A program made the position numbers and the translations under genes. Source: an uncultured Acetatifactor sp. (GTDB taxonomy: Bacteria; Bacillota; Clostridia; Lachnospirales; Lachnospiraceae). From it: a stretch of 19,193 nucleotides of DNA. Shown here piece after piece: positions 12,150 through 19,141 of the stretch. The stretch covers positions 1-19,193 of the forward strand of contig CAKRTS010000030.1 in NCBI GenBank assembly GCA_934402315.1, in the 5' to 3' direction. The number at the start of each line of letters is the position of its first letter. Position 1 is the first letter of the stretch. The notes beneath the pieces were generated by a model. That model had not been told where the DNA came from and made no database searches. It worked only from the letters and a program-made list of their open reading frames with translations.

Positions 12150-15107
12150 CTATACAAAATCCTTTTCTGTCAGAATAATCATATCCTCTTCATCATATCT
12201 CTTTGCAAACAGGATGTCGAAGAAATGACCCAGCGTCTTTCTATTGGCATGATGAATTGCCGCGTCCACAATCTCCTTCACATCCAGCACGGTTACAACA
12301 TGATCTATGGTCTGGCGTTCCTCAATGCACGTATGCAGCGCCAGCATCCCCAGCTCGTCAATGGAGTACTCCTGCTTTTTCGCATACTGTCTGCCAAATG
12401 CGGCAAGTGAATCATTGCTCATCGCCTCGACATCCATTCTTGCAGTGAAGCTCTCCTGCAATTCGGGATATACCTTGAACAGCTTGCCGATTGCCTTCTT
12501 TGTATCCTCCAGCGCAATAATAATGCCGATATTCTCCTTTTGCAGGGTCTTGCACAATGCCTCAACCGCCGGCTTTTCCATCTTGGACGCCTTCTGGATA
12601 ATCAGCGCGCCATTCTTGAGATGCTCCAGCGTTTCCTCAACATTTCTGGCATTCATACCCTGACCGGAGATCTTTGCAACCTTTCCGGAAAAATTGCTGT
12701 CTGTCATCTGAATCTCGCGGATCATATTCTTGGCAAGCGACAGGGTGTCCATACCCTCCTCACCCGTGATGATGATATTGCCCGTATAAGCCGCCATGCT
12801 GATGCTGTCGATCGCCTTTACCAGCTTCTCCTTGCCGGAACGGCTCTGGATGAAGGGGCCGTACAGCTCCTTCTCCTCGCGGGTCAGCGCCCTCACCTTC
12901 GGTTTCTCACGTTCAACCGGCTCGTCCTGCGGACTCTCCGCTTCTTCCGGCTCTACAGTTGTCTCTGCCTCTGTCACTTCTCCGGACTCTTCCGCCTCCG
13001 GCTCCGCAAAGCTCTCCGCCTCTGTCACCTCATCGGGCTCTTCCGCCTCGGGCTCGTCCGCTTCAACGGCTTCCGTTTCTTCGGTCTCCCGGGTCTCCTC
13101 GATCTCTTCGATTTCCTCTGCTTCGCCGTATTCCTCACCGGCGGCATCCTCTGTTTCCCCGGACTCCTCCGGCTCTGCGGCGGTCTCCGCCTCTGCCGCT
13201 TCCTCTGTCTCTTCCGGCTCTGCGACGGTCTCCGCCTCCGTTACCTCTTCGGGTGCTTCCGCCTCAACAGCTTCCGCCTCTTCGGTCTCCTTCATTTCCT
13301 CGATCTCTTCGATCTCTTCAATTTCCTCTACTTCGCCGTATTCCTCACCGGCGGCATCTTCTGTTTCCCCGGATTCCTCTGTCTCTACGGCGGTCTCCGG
13401 CTCAATTACTTCCTCTGTCTCTTCCGGCTCCGCAAAGCTCTCTGCCTCTGCCACCTCTTCGGGTGCTTCCGCTTCGACGCTCTCCACCGGCTCGTCCGGC
13501 TCAGCATCCTTCGCGGCTGCCTGCTGGCTCTCAAGCTGCTCCAGAAGCCCGTCCCTTACCGCAGCCTCAAATTCAGTAAACATGGTTCCCGTCTGCTCCA
13601 GAACATGCTGGCGGACCTCTTCCTGACGCTTTGCCTCGTTTACCTTCTTCAGCTTCTCCCATTCTGTGAGAATGTCCTCAATGCTCATCTGTCCTGTGAT
13701 CTGCTTTTCAACAGCCTCACTCTCCGGGACAACAAGTCTGATCTGCCCGTCCGACTCCTGGGACAGCACTCCCGCAAGCTCCTTCGGCGGCTGTGCCTTC
13801 AAAACCTGTTCCTCGCTCTCCATGCGCAGCTCATTCATCACTGCTCTGGCTGTCTCGTCCGTCTCCTCTGCCGCCGGAACCGTTTCCTCCGGCTCCACTG
13901 CTGACACTGTTGTCTCTTCCGGCTCTGCGTCCGGCTGTGCAGCTTCTTCCTGCTCCTCTGCCGACGGTACTTCTTCCTCTGCCGTTTTTTCCTCCTCGGG
14001 CAGAATCTCCTCCATGCCCATCGGACTGCCCGCGGGCTGCTCCTGGGAACGCTCCTGAAGATTTCCAAGATCACCGGTTGCACCGAAGAAGACCTCTGAG
14101 CCTTCCATTACCTCCGCCTCGGGGCCGAAATCACCCTCGTTCACCTCGTCGATCTCCGGCAGAGACAGGCTCTCCGTGTCTGCGTCAATCATCGGTGAAA
14201 GGATGGATCGGGTCACTGCATCCTCCCTGCTCTTCTGATCCGCCGCCAGTACCTCCTTCAATCCGGCGGCAAGCTCTGCCTGAAGGTTAATTGTATTATA
14301 TTCACCGACATCCATAGTTTTCACCTGAATGTCCATTTCCTCCGGTTCTTCCTTTGTCTCCGGCTGTTTTGCCTCGGGATATACCACTCTCTGCTGTCCC
14401 GGCTGTTCAGCGGGCGGGGTCTCTGCCCACAGCTCCTGTGGCTCCTCCGCACTGCTCTCCGCTTCCGCACCTGTCTGCTCCGGTATCTCCCCCTTTGCAA
14501 ACCTATGGTCGTATTTCGCCTGCTGGCTCGGTGTCAGCGGCTCGTGGAGCATTTTCAGTTCCATTGCCTTAATGACATATTTGCCCTCACCAAACCAGAG
14601 GATCAGCTCATCGCACTCCTCCACACAGCGTGTTGCCAGACCGACCCTGTGATACAGATAGGCAAGCTCATACGCCCACTTTTCCCTGTAGTCCCGCTTT
14701 TTCAGCTCCTCGAGCACGCCGATGCGCTCCTCAAGCCCTACATCCTGCGCCTCGTACAGCTTATATTGGAGAATGTAACGTCCGGGGTCCTTCGGGGCGA
14801 CCTGCACAAACTCCTTGTAATAATTGATCGCCTGTACATATTCCTCTGTCTTGATGCACAATTCGCAGAGAGAATAGCAGATCGTTTTGCCGCCGGGTCT
14901 TCTCTCATATGCCAGCAGCAGCATGTTCTTTGCGTCCTCATAGCGCCTGTTGATCTTATACAGATCGCTGATGGTGCAGAGCATCATCACGCTCTTGACC
15001 CTGCGCCAGTCAATCGTATCCGCAATATCCGCCGCCTGCGCATAATCTCCTGTTGCTATCAGTTCCTTTATTTCATCCGCTCTTACTTTATATTCAAACT
15101 TATCCAA
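12150..15107 (-). CDS. TPR protein with long acidic repeat region and degenerate AAA-like C-terminal domain
   Basis: About 985 residues in three parts. Residues 1-205 form TPR-like helical repeats (EIKELIATGDYAQAADIADTI; YEDAKNMLLLAYERRPGG; EYVQAINYYKEFVQVAPKD; WAYELAYLYHRVGLATRCVEECDELI). Residues 210-735 are an acidic, Glu/Ala/Pro-rich low-complexity linker with a 210-bp tandem repeat. Residues 740-985 resemble an AAA+ domain, but its motifs are degraded: the P-loop position reads ITGEEGMDTLS without GKT, and Walker B reads ALIIQKA instead of hhhhDE. It is probably a scaffold or sensor rather than an ATPase. I prefer the TTG at 15107 (MDKFEYKVRADEI) because AGGGAG precedes it; the open frame reaches a GTG at 15149 without an RBS. 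The gene is first in an operon with glgB. Its function is unknown. Confidence 0.75.
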   Translation of the reverse strand: MDKFEYKVRADEIKELIATGDYAQAADIADTIDWRRVKSVMMLCTISDLYKINRRYEDAKNMLLLAYERRPGGKTICYSLCELCIKTEEYVQAINYYKEFVQVAPKDPGRYILQYKLYEAQDVGLEERIGVLEELKKRDYREKWAYELAYLYHRVGLATRCVEECDELILWFGEGKYVIKAMELKMLHEPLTPSQQAKYDHRFAKGEIPEQTGAEAESSAEEPQELWAETPPAEQPGQQRVVYPEAKQPETKEEPEEMDIQVKTMDVGEYNTINLQAELAAGLKEVLAADQKSREDAVTRSILSPMIDADTESLSLPEIDEVNEGDFGPEAEVMEGSEVFFGATGDLGNLQERSQEQPAGSPMGMEEILPEEEKTAEEEVPSAEEQEEAAQPDAEPEETTVSAVEPEETVPAAEETDETARAVMNELRMESEEQVLKAQPPKELAGVLSQESDGQIRLVVPESEAVEKQITGQMSIEDILTEWEKLKKVNEAKRQEEVRQHVLEQTGTMFTEFEAAVRDGLLEQLESQQAAAKDAEPDEPVESVEAEAPEEVAEAESFAEPEETEEVIEPETAVETEESGETEDAAGEEYGEVEEIEEIEEIEEMKETEEAEAVEAEAPEEVTEAETVAEPEETEEAAEAETAAEPEESGETEDAAGEEYGEAEEIEEIEETRETEETEAVEADEPEAEEPDEVTEAESFAEPEAEESGEVTEAETTVEPEEAESPQDEPVEREKPKVRALTREEKELYGPFIQSRSGKEKLVKAIDSISMAAYTGNIIITGEEGMDTLSLAKNMIREIQMTDSNFSGKVAKISGQGMNARNVEETLEHLKNGALIIQKASKMEKPAVEALCKTLQKENIGIIIALEDTKKAIGKLFKVYPELQESFTARMDVEAMSNDSLAAFGRQYAKKQEYSIDELGMLALHTCIEERQTIDHVVTVLDVKEIVDAAIHHANRKTLGHFFDILFAKRYDEEDMIILTEKDFV
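13121..13540 (-). repeat. 210-bp tandem repeat in the acidic linker of the TPR gene
   Basis: A block beginning CTTCGCCGTATTCCTCACCG on the plus strand at 13121 recurs at 13331, exactly 210 bases (70 codons) later. The first about 40 bases are nearly identical and the rest is diverged but alignable. A further diverged partial unit is recognisable at about 12960-13100. The encoded unit contains SGETEDAAGEEYGE, then EEIEEIEE, then alternating EAPEEV/EAE/AEPEE motifs. The frame is kept, so copy-number change would alter only linker length. Confidence 0.85.
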
Positions 15108-15160
15108 GGTATTTCGCTCCCTATCCGATGCGTAAGTATAGTTACCCACTATTAATGTTT

Positions 15161-15189
15161 AGTTTATCATAGGGGGAAACATCTGTCAA
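15161..15189 (-). promoter_or_regulatory. SigA-type promoter of the TPR-glgB operon
   Basis: Minus strand: TTGACA (15184-15189), 17 bases, TAAACT (15161-15166). The -35 is perfect and the -10 matches four of six. Start of transcription is expected near 15154, giving a leader of about 47 bases to the TTG start at 15107. This also argues against the GTG at 15149, which would leave almost no leader. Confidence 0.7.
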
Positions 15190-15200
15190 AAAGAAAAGCG

Positions 15201-15240
15201 AAAAAAAGCACAAGATATAGTGGACATATCCTGTGCTTTT
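15201..15240 (-). terminator. Terminator hairpin upstream of the TPR operon
   Basis: The arms at 15204-15218 and 15226-15240 pair over 15 positions with one mismatch, which becomes a G-U pair on the minus-strand RNA, around a 7-base loop. T-runs flank it on the minus strand (complement of seven A at 15201-15207) and on the plus strand. It probably ended a leftward gene that has since been replaced or separated by the IS, and it shields the TPR promoter. Confidence 0.75.
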
Positions 15241-15295
15241 TAACAACATATCGAATTACTTTACTAAAACTTCCCACACCAATAAGGTGTGCTAA
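15241..15295. other. Short native flank between terminator and IS left end
   Basis: No gene. It contains a small perfect inverted repeat, CACACC-AATAA-GGTGTG (15275-15291), five bases from the IS end. The last bases before the IS do not match the first bases after its right end, so no target duplication is visible. Confidence 0.5.
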
Positions 15296-15319
15296 ACCTT
15301 GAAAATTCAATATTTCAGC
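15296..15319 (+). repeat. Left terminal inverted repeat of the IS
   Basis: 24 bases starting ACCTTGAAAATTCAATATTT. They are exactly complementary to 16735-16758. Confidence 0.9.
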
Positions 15320-15348
15320 CAATAAAAAAGGCATAAACCTGTTCCGTT

Positions 15349-15357
15349 TGGTATAAT
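15349..15357 (+). promoter_or_regulatory. Extended -10 promoter of the transposase gene
   Basis: TGGTATAAT (TGn plus a consensus TATAAT at 15352-15357) lies about 40 bases before the transposase ATG. No clear -35 box is seen, as is common with an extended -10. Confidence 0.55.
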
Positions 15358-15397
15358 GGAGTTGACAAGAAACCATTTTACAAAGGAGATTTATGCC

Positions 15398-16719
15398 ATG
15401 TCCAGTATACCACAAAACTATTCAGATGAGAAAGCCTTAGTTGACTGTGTTCAGAGATTTCTTTCCAAACATCATGTTGGAAAGCTTCTCGCCAGATGTA
15501 ATGGGCTGAAAGAAAAAGGTGTTTCGCCGATTTCTCTGCTTCGTTACAAACTCAGCAACATTTTTGTCGGAAGAAGCATGTATATGCAGCAACGGACGGG
15601 CTCTTTTAAGGAAGGTTTTTCAAAGAACACTTTTTACCGGTTCCTTAATTCCACAAAAACAAACTGGCTTCGTTTTACTTCCCTTCTCGCAGCAGATATC
15701 GTAAATAACGATATCAAAGGTCTGACTGATGATAAGAGAAGAAATGTTTTCATCATTGATGACAGCCTTTTTGACCGTAGCAGTTGCAAGAAAACAGAAC
15801 TGGGGTCTAAAGTTTTTGACCACACAGATATGCATTTCAAAAAAGGGTTCCGGATGCTTACTTTAAGCTGGAGTGATGGAAATACCCTGATCCCGGTAAA
15901 CAGCTGTCTGCTGGCATCTGCAAAAGATACAAATATCATCGGTCCGGTAAAGAACTTTGAATGATGACTCTGCTGGATACAGCCCTCAGTTCAGGACTGG
16001 AAGCTGAGTATGTCCTGTTTGATTCCTGGTTTTCCAACCCGGCACAGATCACAGCCATTCAGGCAAAAGGCATGGATGTGATCGCCATGGTCAAGAAAAG
16101 CAGTCGTATCAAGTATTCCTGCTGCGGTGAACAGCTGAATATCAAAGAGATATATTCCCGAAACAGAAAACGCCGTGGCAAATCAAAATATCTGCTTTCT
16201 GTTGATGTCATGGTGGGAAAAGGAAATCCGGTTCCTGCAAAGATTGTTTGCGTAAGGAATAAAGCCAATCGGAAAGACTGGCTGGCATTTATCTGCACTG
16301 ACACAACTCTTTCTGAAGAGGAGATTATCCGTATTTATGGAAAATGCTGGCAGATCGAAGTTTTCTTCAAAACATGCAAATCCATGCTGAATCTGATCGG
16401 AGAATGCCACAGTTTATCTTATGATGCACTGACAGCCCATGTGGCTATTGTGTTTACCCGATATATGCTACTCGCAGTGGAGCAACGCCAAAATGAAGAT
16501 CAGCGAACGCTTGGCGAGTTGTTCTTCTTTCTTGTCGATGAAATGGCAGACATTACTTTCTGCAGATCACTTAGCATCCTGATGGATGCCTTAATGGCAA
16601 GCCTTCAGAAAATCCTAAAGCTCAGCAATGAGCAGTTGACTGCATTTACTGCTGATTTTGAATCAAGACTACCGAGATATCTGCGGAATGCACTTCATCC
16701 GGAAGCAGTAGCGGCATAA
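15398..16719 (+). pseudogene. Broken IS4-family DDE transposase
   Basis: The gene is split into 15398-15964 (188 residues, MSSIPQNYSDEK..., ending VKNFE) and 15961-16719 (252 residues, MMTLLDTALSSG...). All three catalytic regions survive: first Asp in FIIDDSLFDRSS, second Asp in YVLFDSWFS, and Glu in IYGKCWQIEVFFKTCK. Family members normally have about 25-30 residues between the VKNF and YVLFDSWF segments beyond those seen here, so a small internal deletion with frameshift is the likely cause (from family knowledge). The IS4 signature Y-(2)-R-(3)-E-(6)-K has Cys in place of Arg, possibly a further lesion. The ATG at 15398 is set by AAAGGAGA eight bases upstream. In the second frame a stop lies at 15958-15960, so ribosomal slippage cannot join the parts easily. 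Confidence 0.8.
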
Positions 16720-16734
16720 ACCACTATTTTGTTA

Positions 16735-16758
16735 GCTGAAATATTGAATTTTCAAGGT
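16735..16758 (-). repeat. Right terminal inverted repeat of the IS; also supplies a stop codon to the neighbouring ORF
   Basis: Exact reverse complement of 15296-15319. The TGA within it (minus strand, 16752-16754) is the stop codon of the chimeric recombinase ORF. Confidence 0.9.
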
Positions 16759-18968
16759 GCGAATCCCATTTTAGGTATGGGAGGTCTTAGTATGTAATTA
16801 TAGCTCAGGTTTTCGGACGATGCCGTCAGCACGATACCTGTGTTTCCTTCATCGACAGCCTTCGCCTGATTTGCTTCCTCAGAAGTTGAAGCTTTGACCT
16901 TAATTACAATGCTTTCTAACACTTCCAACCCGCAGCCTGTCCCTCCAGACTGTAAGCCTATCTGGTCAAATGTTCCTGTCGTAACTCCTTCTGCTGTATT
17001 CTGCATTCCCAGAGCATAGGATGTTTTTCCCGTATTTGCATAGAAATTTCCTATTTTGTTTCCGCTTTCCTGATCACGAATAAAGAAATTTAGGCTTCCC
17101 GTCTGACTGGTCAGGTTGAATGTAATACTCTCTATGTCCTCTACATTATAGGCTTTGTCCAAGTTGAAGCATACATCCTTGTATTGCTCCGTTGTGTCAA
17201 ACGTCACTTCATACTTCGTTCCCGAAATTGCAACCGTTGTATTTCCGGTTTTATAGTACGGATTTCCAAGTTCAGTCGCCGTATAAACAGTCTCGTTTGC
17301 GCCCGCAGCATATAATACTGGTGTCTGAGCCGCACCCTCAGAAACGATTTCCTGCTCTGTCGCCGCATTGCCAGAAACGTCCTGTATCTCGGCTTCATTT
17401 CCGGAAACGTCCTGCGTTTCGATTTGTGAGCCATTGTCCAAACTAATTTCCATATCATGTGGAATGATAGGAAGCTTAAAAGTAATGGACTTAAGCCACT
17501 GGCCATTAGGCTGCTCTTCTTCGTATATTTCCACCATCTCTATAAGATGCGTAAGAAACTCCCGTCGGTCCGCTTCTTCCATGACTACATTCATCTTGTC
17601 AAAATAAATAAGAGTGTCATATATATTATCGCCACATACCTTGTCTGCCATAATAGAACGCTTCTTAGCTTTTGCTTCTACCAAGACATTTTCTGCCTCT
17701 TCGATTTTATCATAAACCCTGTTAAGCCTATTTTCCAGGTCTGTTTTTCTTCGCCCATAATGTTTATCTTCATAATTCAAATTATCAAGGTCAGCAAGAA
17801 TAGCATCTTTGTTAAGATAACACTGACGAAGGTCTTTTTCTAAAGCAGCTATTTCCTGATCAAGCGCTGTCGTGTCCACTTCCATATCTATCTTGGAACG
17901 TATAAGCCCTGCGAACTTTTTGTTACTTACAAGTTTACTAAGAACCTCTATAACCGCTTTATCAAGCTTATCCTCTGAGATTTGCTTCTTATAATCACAT
18001 TTATGTTCTCTGGTCATATTGTGGTGTTTACGGCCATAATAGAAATAATCATTATAGCGGGTTCCATCTTTTCTACTTTTAATTGCTTTATTACCATACA
18101 TGCTGGCACCGCACACAGGACATTTCAACAATCCGGAAAGTAAATGAATCTTCTGACCGTTTGGCGAATTCACTTTCTCATATTTCTTTGCCTGTGCAGC
18201 CACTTTTATTTGTGCCTGTTCCCAAATATCTTCCGGAATCAGAGCCTCATGAATGCCATCTACAAGCAGATAATCATCCTTATATACCTGCCGATAATCA
18301 TTTCGGGTTCCATGAACTTTTTCTGTTCTTCTTCGTCCGTAAGCAATCTTACCGCAATATACAGGATTCTGTATTATTTTTCGAATTAAAGAAGCATCAA
18401 ATAAAGGATTCTTTCCATTCTGTCTGGCAATCTTATGTATTCCATGATTTTCCAAATATTTAGCTATACCATTAGCACCTAAGTCTGTATTGATATACTG
18501 CTTATATATCATTCTGATTGCAACAGCTTCTTCATTTATGACAAGCTTACCGTCCTCCAGCGAATAGCCATATGGAGCAAATCCTCCATTCCACCGTCCC
18601 TCTCTGGCCTTCTGCATACGGCCTTCCATTGTTTGCACACGGATATTTTCACGCTCAATTTCAGCCACAGCAGATAATACAGAAATCATAAGTCTTCCGG
18701 CTTCCTTTGATGAATCAATACCATCCTCAACACAAATAAGATTCACTCCATAATCCTGCATTGTCTGCAATGAATTTAAAACATCCGCAGCATTACGACC
18801 AAATCTCGAAAGCTTAAATACAAGAACAAAGGATACATTATCCTTACCAGTCTTGATATCTTCCATCATGCTCTTAAATGCCACACGACCCTCTACAGAT
18901 TTTCCAGATTTACCGGCATCCTCATATTCACCTACAATCTCATAATCATTAAAAACGGTAGTACTCAT
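16752..18968 (-). CDS. Chimeric ORF: N-truncated large serine recombinase joined to a DVSGN linker and carbohydrate-binding-like domain
   Basis: 738 codons. Residues 1-115 match the resolvase domain from its second strand on (YEIVGEYEDAGKSGKS; FKLSRFGRNAADVL with the catalytic Arg pair; AEIERENIR). The first strand and the YxRxS catalytic serine motif are absent, and an in-frame TAA sits one codon before the ATG. Residues 125-265 are the recombinase DNA-binding domain (GGFAPYGYSL; IIQNPVYCGKIAYGR). Residues 283-324 are a zinc ribbon (CPVCG ... C). Residues 365-440 form a coiled coil, and the family's C-terminal part runs to about 515. The next residues repeat (x)QDVSGN (519-534), then a beta-rich domain follows (about 560-695: YYKTGNTTVAISGTKYEVTF; FNLTSQTGSLNFFIRD; GIGLQSGG-type strands) like those of secreted xylanase-type enzymes. 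GC content rises at the switch, near 17430. No export signal is present. Probably inactive as a recombinase. Confidence 0.75.
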   Translation of the reverse strand: MSTTVFNDYEIVGEYEDAGKSGKSVEGRVAFKSMMEDIKTGKDNVSFVLVFKLSRFGRNAADVLNSLQTMQDYGVNLICVEDGIDSSKEAGRLMISVLSAVAEIERENIRVQTMEGRMQKAREGRWNGGFAPYGYSLEDGKLVINEEAVAIRMIYKQYINTDLGANGIAKYLENHGIHKIARQNGKNPLFDASLIRKIIQNPVYCGKIAYGRRRTEKVHGTRNDYRQVYKDDYLLVDGIHEALIPEDIWEQAQIKVAAQAKKYEKVNSPNGQKIHLLSGLLKCPVCGASMYGNKAIKSRKDGTRYNDYFYYGRKHHNMTREHKCDYKKQISEDKLDKAVIEVLSKLVSNKKFAGLIRSKIDMEVDTTALDQEIAALEKDLRQCYLNKDAILADLDNLNYEDKHYGRRKTDLENRLNRVYDKIEEAENVLVEAKAKKRSIMADKVCGDNIYDTLIYFDKMNVVMEEADRREFLTHLIEMVEIYEEEQPNGQWLKSITFKLPIIPHDMEISLDNGSQIETQDVSGNEAEIQDVSGNAATEQEIVSEGAAQTPVLYAAGANETVYTATELGNPYYKTGNTTVAISGTKYEVTFDTTEQYKDVCFNLDKAYNVEDIESITFNLTSQTGSLNFFIRDQESGNKIGNFYANTGKTSYALGMQNTAEGVTTGTFDQIGLQSGGTGCGLEVLESIVIKVKASTSEEANQAKAVDEGNTGIVLTASSENLSYNYILRPPIPKMGFAP
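17366..17414 (-). repeat. Two DVSGN-coding direct repeats at the recombinase/surface-domain junction
   Basis: Nineteen-base copies at 17366-17384 and 17396-17414 differ at two positions and are 30 bases apart. They encode QDVSGN twice. Such short Ser/Gly/Asn linkers are typical of secreted Lachnospiraceae glycoside hydrolases (established by character) and are not typical of serine recombinases. The recombinase homology appears to end just before the first copy in coding order. Confidence 0.7.
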
Positions 18969-19034
18969 GGTTTACCGTATACAAATGTTCGAAATTAGAA
19001 CATCAAATGTACGTACTTGTGTACTGCAGATTAC
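18969..19034. other. Palindrome-rich gap upstream of the recombinase ORF
   Basis: The 66 noncoding bases contain ATGTTC-GAAATTA-GAACAT (18985-19003, perfect 6-bp arms), the palindrome GTACGTAC just after it, and a GTATAC. Such spacing could be an operator or a remnant attachment site. No clear ribosome site precedes the recombinase ATG: the sequence before it is GTATACGGTAAACC. Confidence 0.4.
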
Positions 19035-19109
19035 TTAATCTTCGGTGATTACCGTGATAATCACATCTACAAGAGCATGCCCTACAAGCGATAAGATTGC
19101 TTCAAACAT
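19035..19109 (-). CDS. 24-residue hydrophobic peptide with strong RBS
   Basis: MFEAILSLVGHALVDVIITVITED: one hydrophobic, possibly membrane-spanning helix with acidic ends. GGGAGGTGA lies 5 bases before the ATG, one of the best ribosome sites in the window, which supports real translation of so short a frame. Size and character recall type I toxin peptides (Fst/Ldr-like) or small membrane peptides of mobile elements, but no family was recognised. An inverted repeat, GTGATTA/TAATCAC (19045-19064), lies in its 3' half. No antisense RNA promoter could be called with confidence. It is 66 bases upstream of the recombinase ORF on the same strand and may be co-transcribed with it. Confidence 0.55.
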   Translation of the reverse strand: MFEAILSLVGHALVDVIITVITED

Positions 19110-19141
19110 CCTGTTCACCTCCCTATATAGTCAAGTGTTTT

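Larger units (their letters stand above)
15296..16758 (+). mobile_element. IS4-family insertion sequence, about 1.46 kb, with defective transposase
   Basis: Perfect 24-bp terminal inverted repeats (ACCTTGAAAATT...) bound a single transposase gene on the plus strand. An extended -10 box TGGTATAAT lies at 15349-15357 and an AAAGGAGA ribosome site at 15382-15389. The flanking bases (left ...GTGTGCTAA, right GCGAATCCC...) show no direct repeat, unlike a simple transposition product of this family. The element sits exactly at the change from the housekeeping region to the recombinase region. Its GC content is lower than that of the genes to its left. Confidence 0.85.

Noticed and set aside
12960..13540. 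CRISPR-like array
   Set aside because: The repeated units are 210 bases, contiguous and in the coding frame, with no unique spacers of constant size.
12540..13904. Plus-strand frames of 454 and 276 codons, with Leu/Phe- or Ser-rich repeats, opposite the TPR gene
   Set aside because: Their repeats are the mirror image of the Glu/Ala acidic linker on the coding strand, and no ribosome site or domain is present.
15167..15415. 82-codon minus-strand frame across the terminator and IS left end
   Set aside because: It runs through a terminator hairpin, an inverted repeat and the transposase leader, and has no ribosome site or recognisable domain.
15961..16719. Second transposase ORF as a separate gene, or programmed frameshifting joining the two parts
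   Set aside because: A stop at 15958-15960 in the second frame and no slippery heptamer rule out normal slippage. The second part begins in the middle of the DDE fold, so deletion is more likely.
16755..16800. tRNA T-arm-like GGTGCGAATCCC or a group II intron start (GTGCG) at the IS right edge
   Set aside because: No other tRNA arms fold nearby, and the downstream sequence continues as coding DNA of the chimeric ORF without intron domains.
19035..19109. Classical Fst toxin call for the small peptide
   Set aside because: Size and hydrophobicity fit, but the usual family residues were not recognisable, so only an unnamed small peptide is reported.
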